Below are positions 54,412 to 62,900 of a DNA stretch of 64,000 nt, one piece after another. Location of the stretch: contig JAJYOJ010000003.1 of the NCBI GenBank assembly GCA_021796235.1, positions 1 to 64,000 of the forward strand, given 5' to 3'. Each line of letters starts with the position of its first letter. The first letter of the stretch is position 1. The stretch comes from a bacterium. GTDB taxonomy: Bacteria > Patescibacteriota > Microgenomatia > UBA1406 > GWC2-37-13. Both the position numbers and the translations under genes were made by a program. The notes under the pieces were generated by a model that was not told where the DNA came from, did not search any database, and worked only from the letters and a program-made list of their open reading frames with translations.

Positions 54412-54542
54412 GCCACTTCGCTAAAAAATATATTAATGTTTATCATAAGCTTCGTTGAACATGATCCCTAACGTAATCCAGTTTAGCTCGATGAAGTGGG
54501 ATCATACAATGCATTCTATCACAAGTCGTTGGGGCTTATAGT

Positions 54543-55412
54543 TTATCGATGATAAGATTCGTGGACCCAAGCAAAAATAAAGAGAAAGAGCAAAAAAAAG
54601 AAGAGAAAACTAATTGGCAGGTTCCTTGCACCGAGTAAGCCAAGAGCGTAATCAACTAATATTGGTAGGGTTACAGCATGAAATGAGACGTGAACAATTT
54701 TTTTGTAGTGAATATGTCTGAAATGGTCGCGGCTTTTTCCCCAAACTTTAAAGAAGAGATAGACTAATGCGCTTGCAATAAGGATATATGCCAATGTAAC
54801 TGCCAATGAAATCAGAGGTAAAACTATTATTACAATAAGCAGTAGTAAAGCATACAAGGGAAAAAGAAAAGTTTTAATTACCTGCAAATTAGCTTCTACT
54901 TCAGAAATCATTGTCTTGTTAACTACTTGACTAGGAAAATAAGAAAGAGGAATGGTATCAAATCCACCCTGGATATCCATATTTTTTATAACTGCATAAT
55001 TGGAGGTTAAAAGGATAGAGCTAGAGTATTCATTTATTTTTTGCGGAAGAGCAGTTTCATCGATAACCAAAAGAGGTGTAGTTTTGTTTTGATAGTTTAA
55101 CCATAAAAAATAAGGCTGATTGTACGTTGTCATAAGCCGCCCCTTATTAATTATAATAGTGAGACTCTTAGGATAGTTTTGTAGACTATTGGATAAGCTA
55201 TTCACCAAATCATTTATCGTTAAAGGATTAAGGAAGGAAACTCCGATAATGATGAGTATCGCATTCAAAATCAGGATTAAAGACACGAGATATTTAAATG
55301 AAAACGAGAATTTAGTTTTTAAAACAGTCTTGTAATAATGAGATTGAGGAAGAAGACTATTGATGAAGACGTGTAAAAAGCTCTTGACTTTTTGCCTCAT
55401 AAGATTTATCAT
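54543..55412 (-). CDS. DUF1189-like membrane protein
   Basis: About 289 residues with an N-terminal soluble stretch and roughly five transmembrane helices. The F-ISLLPQSHYYKTVLKTKFSFSFKYL-like opening (split here as FINSLLPQSHYYK and KTKFSFSFKYLVSLI) and the final helices suggest DUF1189. I prefer the ATG at 55412 to the TTG at 55436, because the tuf promoter (55384-55412) lies in that region. The function is unknown. It is divergent from tuf. The 54412-54542 gap before it holds nothing I can identify. Confidence 0.6.
   Translation of the reverse strand: MINLMRQKVKSFLHVFINSLLPQSHYYKTVLKTKFSFSFKYLVSLILILNAILIIIGVSFLNPLTINDLVNSLSNSLQNYPKSLTIIINKGRLMTTYNQPYFLWLNYQNKTTPLLVIDETALPQKINEYSSSILLTSNYAVIKNMDIQGGFDTIPLSYFPSQVVNKTMISEVEANLQVIKTFLFPLYALLLLIVIIVLPLISLAVTLAYILIASALVYLFFKVWGKSRDHFRHIHYKKIVHVSFHAVTLPILVDYALGLLGARNLPISFLFFFLLFLFIFAWVHESYHR
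55384..55412 (+). promoter_or_regulatory. tuf promoter
   Basis: TTGACT 55384-55389 and TATCAT 55407-55412 with a 17-base spacer. The start should be near 55419, giving a ~75-base leader with the hairpin at 55435-55469. Confidence 0.6.
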
Positions 55413-55434
55413 AAAGAAGTTATTTTGGGATTTC

Positions 55435-55473
55435 AACTGCTTTTTTATTCATTGAGTTGAAGAGCAGTTTTTT
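55435..55473 (+). promoter_or_regulatory. Hairpin with T-run in the tuf leader
   Basis: AACTGCT 55435-55441 pairs with AGCAGTT 55463-55469 across a 21-base loop and is followed by TTTT and then a longer AT-rich run up to the ATG at 55494. It is a weak terminator-like or attenuator-like structure in the tuf leader, on either strand. Confidence 0.4.
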
Positions 55474-55493
55474 ATTAGTTTATTTTTTTTATT

Positions 55494-56678
55494 ATGGCAG
55501 AAGGGACATTTCAACGTACTAAACCCCATTTAAATATCGGTACTATTGGTCATGTTGATCACGGTAAAACTACATTGACTTCGGCTATCCATTACGTTTT
55601 GTCAAAAAAAGGCAAAGCAAAGTTTTTGAAATATGAAGATATTGATAAAGCTCCAGAAGAAAGAGCGCGGGGAGTTACCATTAACCTTCATCACTCCGAA
55701 TACGAAACCGACAAAAGGCACTATGCGCATATTGATGCACCAGGTCACGCGGATTATATTAAAAATATGATTACGGGAGCTGCGCAAATGGATGGCGCAA
55801 TTTTAGTGGTTTCGGCTCCGGACGGTCCGATGCCTCAGACTCGTGAGCATATTCTTTTAGCAGGTCAGGTTAACGTTCCCGCCATCGTAGTTTACCTAAA
55901 TAAAACCGACATGGTTCAGGATAAAGAAATACTTGATCTGGTTGAGATGGAAGTACGCGATCTTCTCAAAAAATATGGATTTCCTGGGGACAAAGTGCCC
56001 GTGATTAGGGGATCAGCGCTTAAAGCCCTTCAGGATGATCCGGAAGCTATCAAATCAATCGAAGATCTGCTTAAAGCGGTTGACGAATATGTCCCGGAGC
56101 CGGTACGACCGGTTGACAAACCTTTCTTAATGCCAATTGAAGACGTTTTCACAATCCAGGGTCGAGGAACAGTTGTTACCGGAAGGGTTGAAAGAGGAAC
56201 TCTGAAATTGAACGAAGAAGTAGAGATAGTAGGTCTTAAGGCTACGAGGAAGACAACTGTTACCGGAATTGAAATGTTTAGGAAGACTCTGGATGAAGCT
56301 AGGGCCGGTGATAATGTTGGACTTTTACTAAGAGGAATTGAGAAAGAAGACGTTGAAAGAGGCCAGGTTTTGGCCAAACCAGGTACGATCACTCCTCATA
56401 CTGAATTTGAGGCCCAGATTTACGTTTTAACAAAAGAAGAAGGAGGACGTCACACTCCATTTTTCAACGGCTATCGACCACAGTTTTATATTCGCACCAC
56501 CGATGTTACCGGAGAAGCCAAGTTGCCAGCCGGAGTTGAGATGGTTATGCCGGGAGACGACGTAAAGATTACGGCCAAACTTATTTATCCCGTCGCCATG
56601 GAAGAAGGATTAAAGTTTGCTATTCGTGAAGGTGGACACACAGTTGGTGCTGGAGTAGTCACGAAAATATTGAAATAA
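55494..56678 (+). CDS. tuf: Translation elongation factor Tu
   Basis: A 394-residue GTPase delivering aminoacyl-tRNA to the ribosome. It has [16 protein letters not shown] (switch I), DAPGHADY (switch II), and NKTD, with domains II and III complete to the end. Two usually conserved cysteines are replaced: the DCPGH position is DAPGH, and NKCD is NKTD. Switch I region [13 protein letters not shown] also departs from the common NTAHVEY. It is followed by rpsJ at 14 bases. No fusA or rpsL/rpsG is upstream; the neighbour is a membrane protein gene. Confidence 0.97.
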   Translation: MAEGTFQRTKPHLNIGTIGHVDHGKTTLTSAIHYVLSKKGKAKFLKYEDIDKAPEERARGVTINLHHSEYETDKRHYAHIDAPGHADYIKNMITGAAQMDGAILVVSAPDGPMPQTREHILLAGQVNVPAIVVYLNKTDMVQDKEILDLVEMEVRDLLKKYGFPGDKVPVIRGSALKALQDDPEAIKSIEDLLKAVDEYVPEPVRPVDKPFLMPIEDVFTIQGRGTVVTGRVERGTLKLNEEVEIVGLKATRKTTVTGIEMFRKTLDEARAGDNVGLLLRGIEKEDVERGQVLAKPGTITPHTEFEAQIYVLTKEEGGRHTPFFNGYRPQFYIRTTDVTGEAKLPAGVEMVMPGDDVKITAKLIYPVAMEEGLKFAIREGGHTVGAGVVTKILK

Positions 56679-56692
56679 AGCACTTTTAAATT

Positions 56693-57001
56693 ATGCCGAA
56701 AGGACGAATTCGCATCAGATTAAAGGCCTACGATCATCGGTTGATCGACGAAACCTGTCAGAAGATTGTTGATACAGCAATCAGGACGGGTGCCTCGATC
56801 ATTGGCCCGATTCCTCTTCCTACCAAAGTTGAGGTCTATGTCGTTAATAAAGCTTCATTTATCGACAAAGATGCTCGTGAACATTTCGGCATGAAAATCC
56901 ACAAACGCTTAATCGATATTGTCAATCCGACAAATCAAACCATCGATTCTCTCATGCATCTCGAACTTCCTGCCGGTGTTGAGGTAGAAGTAAAGATGTA
57001 A
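56693..57001 (+). CDS. rpsJ: 30S ribosomal protein S10
   Basis: 102 residues: [20 protein letters not shown] at the start, [13 protein letters not shown] in the loop, and HKRLIDI with the C-terminal [11 protein letters not shown]. Length and motifs are normal. It sits between tuf and rplC; the promoter and leader at 57013-57141 separate it from rplC, so tuf-rpsJ may be its own unit. Confidence 0.95.
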   Translation: MPKGRIRIRLKAYDHRLIDETCQKIVDTAIRTGASIIGPIPLPTKVEVYVVNKASFIDKDAREHFGMKIHKRLIDIVNPTNQTIDSLMHLELPAGVEVEVKM

Positions 57002-57012
57002 ATAATTACTTC

Positions 57013-57041
57013 TTGACCGCAGTTAATATGTATTATATAAT
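57013..57041 (+). promoter_or_regulatory. rplC promoter
   Basis: TTGACC 57013-57018 and TATAAT 57036-57041 with a 17-base spacer, a very strong match. Transcription should start near 57048 and lead into a ~90-base leader with an attenuator-like fold. Confidence 0.75.
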
Positions 57042-57068
57042 GTACCTCAATGTTACTCTTCCTTGTTC

Positions 57069-57138
57069 GGGAAACGGGTAGTTAATAACATTTTCGGTTT
57101 CCGGATTGGAAATATAAGCCCCAATCTGGGGTTTTTTT
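57069..57138 (+). promoter_or_regulatory. Attenuator-like leader of the ribosomal protein operon
   Basis: Three elements are readable. A stem GGAAAC 57070-57075 / GTTTCC 57097-57102 comes first. An anti-terminator stem GGATTGG 57103-57109 / CCAATCT 57121-57127 follows. The terminator is CCCC 57119-57122 / GGGG 57128-57131 with a 5-base loop and seven T (57132-57138). The last two overlap and so are mutually exclusive. The terminator ends 3 bases before the rplC ATG, and its GGGG arm is placed where a weak Shine-Dalgarno could act. This suggests autogenous or growth-rate control of the operon; no known ribosomal leader family was recognised. Confidence 0.55.
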
Positions 57139-57141
57139 ATT

Positions 57142-57816
57142 ATGTCAGGATTTATTTTAGGAGAAAAATCAGAGACAACTCAGGCTTTCAATGAACAAGG
57201 ACTGAGGATGCCGACTACGTATATTAAAACATCACCCTGTTATCTTATTGATGTTAAATGGGGTGAAAAGCATGGTTACTTCTCAGTCATGCTCGGTTTT
57301 GGCCAAACCCAAAATATTAAAAAATCGACATCAGGACAATTTACAAAAGCGGGGATGAAAACCCCGCTTCGTTTTTTACGCGAATTCCGTCTCGAAAAAT
57401 ATGGGGAAAAAATAAAGCTTCTTGATGAAAAAGGTAAAAAAGGAATCGAGTTTGGTGAGAACAAAATCTATATAGGCCAGGAAGTGAAACCGAGTTTAGT
57501 CTTCAAAAAAAATGATCTGGTAAATGTTTCCGGAACTTCAAAAGGAAAAGGATTTCAAGGTGTTGTAAAAAGACATCATTTTGCCGGCGGACCAAGGACT
57601 CATGGTCAATCAGATCGCGAAAGAGCCCCGGGAGCAATAGGTCAAACGACAACTCCGGGAAGGGTCTATAAAGGTAAAAGAATGGCCGGAAGAATGGGTG
57701 GAGGAAGAATAACTTTGAAAAATCTTAAGGTAATAGACGTTAAAGACGATGGACTTTTGATTACGGGTTTAGTCCCCGGAGCTCGGGGCGGGGTTTTGGA
57801 GGTTAGGAGTTTTTAA
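57142..57816 (+). CDS. rplC: 50S ribosomal protein L3
   Basis: 224 residues: the N-terminal globular part, then the long extension with KGKGFQGVVKRHHFAGGPRTHGQ split around its conserved glycines, GAIGQTTTPGRVYKGKRMAG, and a final VPGARGGVLEVR. It starts immediately after the terminator of the leader described at 57069-57138. It is the first gene of the S10-type cluster proper. Confidence 0.95.
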   Translation: MSGFILGEKSETTQAFNEQGLRMPTTYIKTSPCYLIDVKWGEKHGYFSVMLGFGQTQNIKKSTSGQFTKAGMKTPLRFLREFRLEKYGEKIKLLDEKGKKGIEFGENKIYIGQEVKPSLVFKKNDLVNVSGTSKGKGFQGVVKRHHFAGGPRTHGQSDRERAPGAIGQTTTPGRVYKGKRMAGRMGGGRITLKNLKVIDVKDDGLLITGLVPGARGGVLEVRSF

Positions 57817-57822
57817 AAAGCT

Positions 57823-58536
57823 ATGCCAATTAAAACAAAAGAAGCTATACCGGCAAAAAAAATAACAAAAGCTGTTAAGACAAAAGCCGCAGGCTTGACA
57901 ATGGATGTTTACGATACGGCTGGAAAGATTGAAAAAAAAGTTGAGTTGCCAAAAGAAATTTTTGCTACTGCGGGATCGGAAAAACTTTTAGCGCAGTATG
58001 TACGAGTATATCTTACCAACCAAAGAATTGGTGGCGCCTCAACCAAGACGAGAGGTGAAGTGGCCGGTTCGACACGCAAAATTTACCGGCAAAAAGGAAC
58101 AGGAAAAGCCAGACACGGGCCAATTAGAGCTCCGATCTTTGTCGGTGGTGGAATTGTAGGCGGTCCCAAACCTAAAGATTATTCTTTACGCGTCAATGAT
58201 AAACAGAGGAGAAAAGCTCTTTTATTATCGTTGACACTTAAAGCAAAAGAAGGAAACATTTTGGGTTTAAGCACAGCTTTTGCCAAAATGCCGGCTAAAA
58301 CTAAAAATTTCTCAGGTTTTTTAAAGGCAATTAAATTTGGAGAAAAAGCTAAGGGTCTTTTAGTTTTACCAAAAATTGAAAAGAACAATCTTATACTAGC
58401 GGTAAGAAATTTACCGAAGATCGAGATGACCGATGTGCAAACCCTTAATGCTTACAGTATTTTAAAAAGCAGCAAAATTTTATTGCTTGAAGACTCGTTG
58501 CAAGTTTTGGAAAAACGTATTAAACATGAAAATTAA
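57823..58536 (+). CDS. rplD: 50S ribosomal protein L4
   Basis: 237 residues with an N-terminal Lys/Ala-rich extension (about 1-28) before the L4 domain. Motifs are QRIGGASTKTRGEVAGSTRK, QKGTGKARHGPIRAPIFVGGG, and KLLLLEDSLQVLEKRIK-like helices at the end. It follows rplC by 6 bases and overlaps rplW by 11 bases. Bacterial L4 is often the autoregulator of the operon; if the leader at 57069 is autogenous, L4 is one candidate (inference). Confidence 0.94.
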   Translation: MPIKTKEAIPAKKITKAVKTKAAGLTMDVYDTAGKIEKKVELPKEIFATAGSEKLLAQYVRVYLTNQRIGGASTKTRGEVAGSTRKIYRQKGTGKARHGPIRAPIFVGGGIVGGPKPKDYSLRVNDKQRRKALLLSLTLKAKEGNILGLSTAFAKMPAKTKNFSGFLKAIKFGEKAKGLLVLPKIEKNNLILAVRNLPKIEMTDVQTLNAYSILKSSKILLLEDSLQVLEKRIKHEN

Positions 58537-58813
58537 TCAAGTTCTAGTCAGGCCTCTGTTGACCGAAAAAGCCACTGGTTTGGCCTCCAAACAAATCTAC
58601 ACGTTTGAGATAAATGAAAAAAGTAATAAAAATCAGGTCAAAGAAGCGCTTGAAGCGCTTTACGATATTGAAGTTGCTAAAGTGAGAGTAGTTACGAGAA
58701 AAGGCAAAGAAAAAAGAGTCGGCAGAATGTCCCGTCCTAAAATGCTGCCGGGATTAAAAATTGCCTACGTTACACTAAGTCGAGGCAAAATAGATCTTTT
58801 TCCACAAGCATGA
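58526..58813 (+). CDS. rplW: 50S ribosomal protein L23
   Basis: 95 residues from the ATG at 58526, MKINQVLVRPLLTEKATGL. The family patterns are YTFEINEKSNKNQVKEALE and a long basic loop (VTRKGKEKRVGRMSRPK). The earlier in-frame start at 58487 lies inside L4 and adds a non-family N-terminus. It overlaps rplD by 11 bases and rplB by 4. Confidence 0.93.
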   Translation: MKINQVLVRPLLTEKATGLASKQIYTFEINEKSNKNQVKEALEALYDIEVAKVRVVTRKGKEKRVGRMSRPKMLPGLKIAYVTLSRGKIDLFPQA

Positions 58814-59583
58814 AAGACGTTTTAATTCCAAATTCAGTTGAGCCGCAAAAAAACTTGATTTCTATCCTGAAAAAACATTCGGGAAGGGATAACAGCGGTA
58901 CGGTTTCGGTTCGCCACCAGGGCGGAAGGCAGAAAAGATTTTATCGTGCTATAGATTTTAAGCGTGACAAAAGAAATATGAAAGCTAAAGTGATAGGTTT
59001 CGAGTATGACCCGAATCGCAATTCTAACCTTGCTTTAGTCGAGTATAAAGATAAAGAGAGGCGATATATTTTGCATCCGGTAGGATTGCAGGTGGGCCAC
59101 GAGATTGTCGCCGGTGAAAAAGCTGAGATAAAAACCGGCAACGCTTTACCTCTAAAAAATATTCCATTGGGAATAAATGCTCACAATATTGAACTCTATC
59201 CCGGTAAAGGGGGGCAGATGATGCGGGGAGCCGGTACTTATGCGACAGTTATTGCAAAAGAAGCTCCGTATGTCAATTTAAAATTACCATCGGGCGAGGT
59301 AAGGAAATTTTTTCAGGATTGTTATGCAACAGTTGGTCAGGTAGGTAATATTAATCACAAGGAAGAAATTATTGGTAAAGCGGGCAGAAAAGTTCTTATG
59401 GGTATACGCCCAACCGTACGAGGCACAGCTCAGGATCCCAGAAGCCACCCCCACGGCGGAGGAGAAGGCAGAAGCGGTGAAGGTATGCATCCCAAGACGC
59501 CTTGGGGCAAACCGGCTCGGGGTAAAAAAACTCGGAAGAAAAACAAATGGAGTAATAAGTTTATCGTTCAAAAAAAATCCTAA
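58810..59583 (+). CDS. rplB: 50S ribosomal protein L2
   Basis: 257 residues, about 20 shorter than usual because the N-terminus is trimmed. It shows GRDNSGTVSVRHQGGRQKRF, RAGTYA-like MMRGAGTYATVIAKE, VRGTAQDPRSHPHGGGEGRS (with the catalytic-core His) and a basic C-terminus. rpsS normally follows directly. Here L2 is followed after 3 bases by rplV. Confidence 0.96.
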   Translation: MKDVLIPNSVEPQKNLISILKKHSGRDNSGTVSVRHQGGRQKRFYRAIDFKRDKRNMKAKVIGFEYDPNRNSNLALVEYKDKERRYILHPVGLQVGHEIVAGEKAEIKTGNALPLKNIPLGINAHNIELYPGKGGQMMRGAGTYATVIAKEAPYVNLKLPSGEVRKFFQDCYATVGQVGNINHKEEIIGKAGRKVLMGIRPTVRGTAQDPRSHPHGGGEGRSGEGMHPKTPWGKPARGKKTRKKNKWSNKFIVQKKS

Positions 59584-59586
59584 AAT

Positions 59587-60018
59587 ATGGAAACTCGATC
59601 ATATATAAAAAATCTTGACATATCGCCAAAAAAATTGCGTTTTCTTTTGCCGGGCATAAAAAGTCTGACGCCAATGGTTGCTCTGGATGAACTCATGTAT
59701 ATGCCAAAAAAACCAGCTAGAATTCTTTACAGTGCGATAAAATCAGCTGTTGATAATGCTAAAAACGTATTGAAAGCCGATCCAAGTCAATTGAAGTTTA
59801 AATTGCTAACAGTTGAAGAAGGGCCGAGACTAAAGAGGTTCAGGGCTGGGGGCCGAGGAACGGCCGCGCCGTTTGTAAAGAGGAAGGCGCATCTAAAAAT
59901 TGTTTTAGAAACTAAAGAGATAAAATCCGAAGCTCGAAATCCGAAAGTCGAAACTAATACAAAACCTAAGTTACCAATTAAAAAGAAAAAAATAAGTGGG
60001 ACAAAAAGTAAATCCTAA
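59587..60018 (+). CDS. rplV: 50S ribosomal protein L22
   Basis: 143 residues: the core (YIKNLDISPKKLRFLLPGIK, AIKSAVDNAKNVLKAD, a VDEGPRLKRFRAGGRG-like EEGPRLKRFRAGGRGTAAPF) plus a basic C-terminal tail of ~30 residues. The tail runs 23 bases into rpsC. Adjacent to rplB without rpsS between, which is unusual. Confidence 0.93.
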   Translation: METRSYIKNLDISPKKLRFLLPGIKSLTPMVALDELMYMPKKPARILYSAIKSAVDNAKNVLKADPSQLKFKLLTVEEGPRLKRFRAGGRGTAAPFVKRKAHLKIVLETKEIKSEARNPKVETNTKPKLPIKKKKISGTKSKS

Positions 60019-60634
60019 AGGATTGCGTTTGGGAGTTATATACAACTGGAATTCACGCTGGTTTTTTTCCAACAAAAGACAGTTTCGTGATGCCTTGATA
60101 TCTGACATCAAGATTCGAGAAAGCTTGATGAAAAAGTTGGCATTTGCTTCAATTACGCAGGTTGATATTGAACGGGCCATTAATAGAATAACAATTATTA
60201 TCTATGCGGTTAAACCGGGAATAATCATTGGGCGAGGCGGCAAAGGTTTGGATGATGTTAAAAAATTTGTTTTAGAACACCTTAAAATCGACAAAAAGAA
60301 AAAAGACTTTAAGATTGATTTGAAGATTGAACCCGTCAAAAAACCCTATCTTTCACCCTATTACGTGGGTCAATCAATAGCAGATAAATTGATTAGACAG
60401 TTTCCTCACCGATCGGTTGTCCATAACACCATGAACCGAGTGTTAGAAGCTGGAGCAAAGGGAATCAAAATTCAACTGGGTGGAAGAATTGCCGGCGCCG
60501 AGATATCAAGACGCGAGAAGTATTTTAAAGGCACTATTCCAACGTCAACAATTAGAGAAGACGTCGATTTTGCACGCTATCCAGCTCTGACGAAATCAGG
60601 TTACATTGGTATTAAAATCTGGATTTGTAAATAA
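59996..60634 (+). CDS. rpsC: 30S ribosomal protein S3
   Basis: 212 residues beginning at a GTG (59996) with the canonical MGQKVNPKGLRLGV. It has the KH domain with GIIIGRGGKGLDDVKKF and the C-terminal domain with GAKGIKIQLGGRIAGAEISR. The start codon lies within rplV, so the overlap of 23 bases suggests translational coupling. Confidence 0.95.
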   Translation: MGQKVNPKGLRLGVIYNWNSRWFFSNKRQFRDALISDIKIRESLMKKLAFASITQVDIERAINRITIIIYAVKPGIIIGRGGKGLDDVKKFVLEHLKIDKKKKDFKIDLKIEPVKKPYLSPYYVGQSIADKLIRQFPHRSVVHNTMNRVLEAGAKGIKIQLGGRIAGAEISRREKYFKGTIPTSTIREDVDFARYPALTKSGYIGIKIWICK

Positions 60635-60636
60635 AT

Positions 60637-61047
60637 ATGTTAGCACCGAAACGGCAAAAATATAGAAAACAATTTCGCGGGATTTGGAGAAGAATAGCGA
60701 CCAAAGGCGACAAGCTCAATTTTGGAGCTTACGGTCTAAAAGCTTTGGCGCATGGTTGGATCAAGGATCGAGAAATTGAGGCAGCGAGAGTTATTTTAGC
60801 CCGCGCCACCCGTAAAAATGGAAAGTTTTGGATAAGGATTTTTCCCGATAAACCATTTACAAAAAAACCGCCAGAAGTTACGATGGGTGCCGGGAAAGGT
60901 GACGTTTCCCATTTTGTCGCGTCAGTTGTTCCCGGTCGTGTTCTTGTCGAGGTTGATGGTTTAAACGAGGAAGAAAGTCTCAGCGTTTTAAAAGGCATTG
61001 CAGCAAAATTGTCGGTTAAAACAAAAGTTATGACAAAAGCTTTATGA
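60637..61047 (+). CDS. rplP: 50S ribosomal protein L16
   Basis: 136 residues: MLAPKRQKYRKQFRG, FGAYGLKAL, RGGKGFIRVFP-like NGKFWIRIFPDKPFTKKPPE, and MGAGKGDVSHFVASVVPGRVL. Length and motifs are normal. It overlaps rpmC by 4 bases. Confidence 0.95.
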   Translation: MLAPKRQKYRKQFRGIWRRIATKGDKLNFGAYGLKALAHGWIKDREIEAARVILARATRKNGKFWIRIFPDKPFTKKPPEVTMGAGKGDVSHFVASVVPGRVLVEVDGLNEEESLSVLKGIAAKLSVKTKVMTKAL

Positions 61048-61244
61048 AAAAATCAATAAAAGAACTACGACAGAAGTCGGTTGAAGAACTTGGAAAAGAA
61101 ATCAATAAAGAAAGACAGGAAATCGCCAAGTTGGAATTGGAAAAAGGGGCCAACCCACAAAAAGATACGAATCTTTTACAAAAAAAACGCAAGACGCTGG
61201 CCCGGATATTAACAGTTGCGGGAAGTCTTAAAGATAATAAATAA
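61044..61244 (+). CDS. rpmC: 50S ribosomal protein L29
   Basis: 66 residues forming a two-helix hairpin, with an MKKSIKELRQKSVEELGKEI start and KKRKTLARILTV near the end. It is placed between rplP and rpsQ as in other bacteria. Confidence 0.9.
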   Translation: MKKSIKELRQKSVEELGKEINKERQEIAKLELEKGANPQKDTNLLQKKRKTLARILTVAGSLKDNK

Positions 61245-61247
61245 AAT

Positions 61248-61481
61248 ATGAGAAAAATTCTCAGCGGAACAGTTATTTCTACCAAAATGCAAAAAACAGT
61301 TACCGTTATGGTGCAGAGGAAGTTTAAACATCCCCGTTATAAAAAAGTAATTACTAGACACAAAAAATATAAAGCCCACAATGAAAAATTAAAGTTAGTG
61401 GTCGGCGATCTTGTTTCAATCCAAGAAACTAGACCGATTTCAAAGGATAAATATTTTATAGTTGTTAAAAAAATAGAATAA
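61248..61481 (+). CDS. rpsQ: 30S ribosomal protein S17
   Basis: 77 residues: LSGTVISTKMQKTVTVMVQR, HPRYKKVITRHKKYKAHNE, and GDLVSIQETRPISKDKYF, all family landmarks. The start follows the L29 stop by 3 bases, with no visible ribosome-binding site. Confidence 0.94.
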   Translation: MRKILSGTVISTKMQKTVTVMVQRKFKHPRYKKVITRHKKYKAHNEKLKLVVGDLVSIQETRPISKDKYFIVVKKIE

Positions 61482-61485
61482 AAAA

Positions 61486-61860
61486 ATGATACAGCTGAGG
61501 ACGGTTTTAACGGTAGCTGATAATACCGGTGCAAAAAAAGCTCTGATGATCGGTATGACCAAAAAGGGCAACAGAAGGTATGCATATGTTGGCGAGCTTA
61601 TCAACATTACTGTTTTGGAGGCAATACCGTTTGCCCAAGTCAAAAAAGGCGACGTGCTACAAGCAGTGGTTGTCCGAACCAGGAAAGAACACCGCAGAGC
61701 CGATGGAAGTTATATACGTTTTGATGATAATGCTTGTGTGATAATCGCAGGAAAAGATATAAAGGATCCAAAAGGTACAAGAATTTTTGGACCGATTGCC
61801 AAAGAGGTAAAAGATGCGGGTTACAACAAAATTGCAAGTTTGGCAGAGGAAATTTACTGA
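61486..61860 (+). CDS. rplN: 50S ribosomal protein L14
   Basis: 124 residues: MIQLRTVLTVADNTGAKKA, GDVLQAVVVRTRKEHRRADGS split about its conserved core, FDDNACVIIAG, and FGPIAKEVKDAGYNKIASLA. Fully typical. Confidence 0.95.
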   Translation: MIQLRTVLTVADNTGAKKALMIGMTKKGNRRYAYVGELINITVLEAIPFAQVKKGDVLQAVVVRTRKEHRRADGSYIRFDDNACVIIAGKDIKDPKGTRIFGPIAKEVKDAGYNKIASLAEEIY

Positions 61861-61861
61861 T

Positions 61862-62167
61862 ATGAAGATCAAAAAAAACGACACAGTTAAAATAATTGCC
61901 GGAAAAGATAAGGGGCGGCAAGGAAAGATTGAGAAGGTCTATAAAAAAAGCGGAAAAGTTCTTATTCCAGGCATAAATATTTATAAAAAGCACATTAAAA
62001 AAAGTGAACAGACCCCGCAGGGGGGAGTAGTTGAGTTGCCTCGGCCAATTAACGTGGCCAAAGTTATGTTGGTTTGTCCAATTTGTAAAAAAACGACCCG
62101 GATAGGATACGTTATTGAAAGAAACAAAAAATATCGAGTTTGCAAAAAATGCAAAAGCAAAATATAA
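61862..62167 (+). CDS. rplX: 50S ribosomal protein L24
   Basis: 101 residues from the ATG at 61862 (MKIKKNDTVKIIAGKDKGRQ), one base after rplN ends; the earlier frame start at 61814 is inside L14. The KOW motif is followed by the VELPRPINVAKVMLV segment. The C-terminus contains two CxxC pairs (CPICKK and CKKCKS), a zinc-ribbon-like end found in some L24 proteins. Confidence 0.92.
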   Translation: MKIKKNDTVKIIAGKDKGRQGKIEKVYKKSGKVLIPGINIYKKHIKKSEQTPQGGVVELPRPINVAKVMLVCPICKKTTRIGYVIERNKKYRVCKKCKSKI

Positions 62168-62171
62168 ATCT

Positions 62172-62708
62172 ATGACATTTAAAGAATATTATAATCAGGA
62201 GGTAAAAAAGAAATTAATCCGCGAGTTAAGTTTAAAAAACCCGATGGAAGCGCCGCGGCTTATCAAAGTGGTGTTAAATGTAGGCGCAGGTGAGGCGGTT
62301 TCCAGCAAAGGGGTTTTGGAAAAAATTCAAGAACAGATAAGTCTTATAGCCGGTCAAAAGGCCGTGATCACCCTGGCACGTAAATCGGTTTCAGCCTTCA
62401 AAATAAGAAAAGGTTTGGCGATCGGTGTCAAGGTTACACTGCGCGGTAAGAAAATGTTTAACTTTGTGGAAAAACTGGTAAAGGTTGTTATTCCGCGCTT
62501 GAGAGATTTTCGTGGAGTTTCTGAAAAAAATCTTGATGGCCATGGAAATCTTAACCTTGGTTTTACCGAGCAGACAATATTTCCTGAGATAGAATTCGAC
62601 AAAATTGATAAAATAAGAGGTTTGCAGGTTACTTTAGTTACAAATGCAGGTACGCACGCAAAGGGTAAAAAGCTGTTTGAGTTATTGGGAGTTCCTTTTA
62701 AAAAATAA
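62172..62708 (+). CDS. rplE: 50S ribosomal protein L5
   Basis: 178 residues from the ATG at 62172 ([15 protein letters not shown]). Landmarks are [16 protein letters not shown], an [17 protein letters not shown] loop and [18 protein letters not shown]. It binds 5S rRNA, together with the L25 encoded at 14362. Confidence 0.95.
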   Translation: MTFKEYYNQEVKKKLIRELSLKNPMEAPRLIKVVLNVGAGEAVSSKGVLEKIQEQISLIAGQKAVITLARKSVSAFKIRKGLAIGVKVTLRGKKMFNFVEKLVKVVIPRLRDFRGVSEKNLDGHGNLNLGFTEQTIFPEIEFDKIDKIRGLQVTLVTNAGTHAKGKKLFELLGVPFKK

Positions 62709-62710
62709 TT

Positions 62711-62896
62711 ATGGCTAAGACATCAGATGAGGTAAAATTTCGGAAAAAACAGAAATACAAGATTCGCGTTAGGAATCGTTGCCCAATTTGCGGAAGAGCT
62801 AGAGGTTATATGAGACGTTTTGGTATGTGCAGGATTTGTTTTCGCGAACGAGCTTTAAATGGTGAGATTCCGGGAGTTAAAAAAGTTTCTTGGTAA
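62711..62896 (+). CDS. rpsZ: 30S ribosomal protein S14, zinc-binding (type Z)
   Basis: 61 residues with two CxxC zinc pairs (CPICG and CRICF) and a [13 protein letters not shown] core. The short length and cysteines mark the zinc-binding form. It is followed by rpsS after 4 bases. Confidence 0.94.
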   Translation: MAKTSDEVKFRKKQKYKIRVRNRCPICGRARGYMRRFGMCRICFRERALNGEIPGVKKVSW

Positions 62897-62900
62897 AAAT

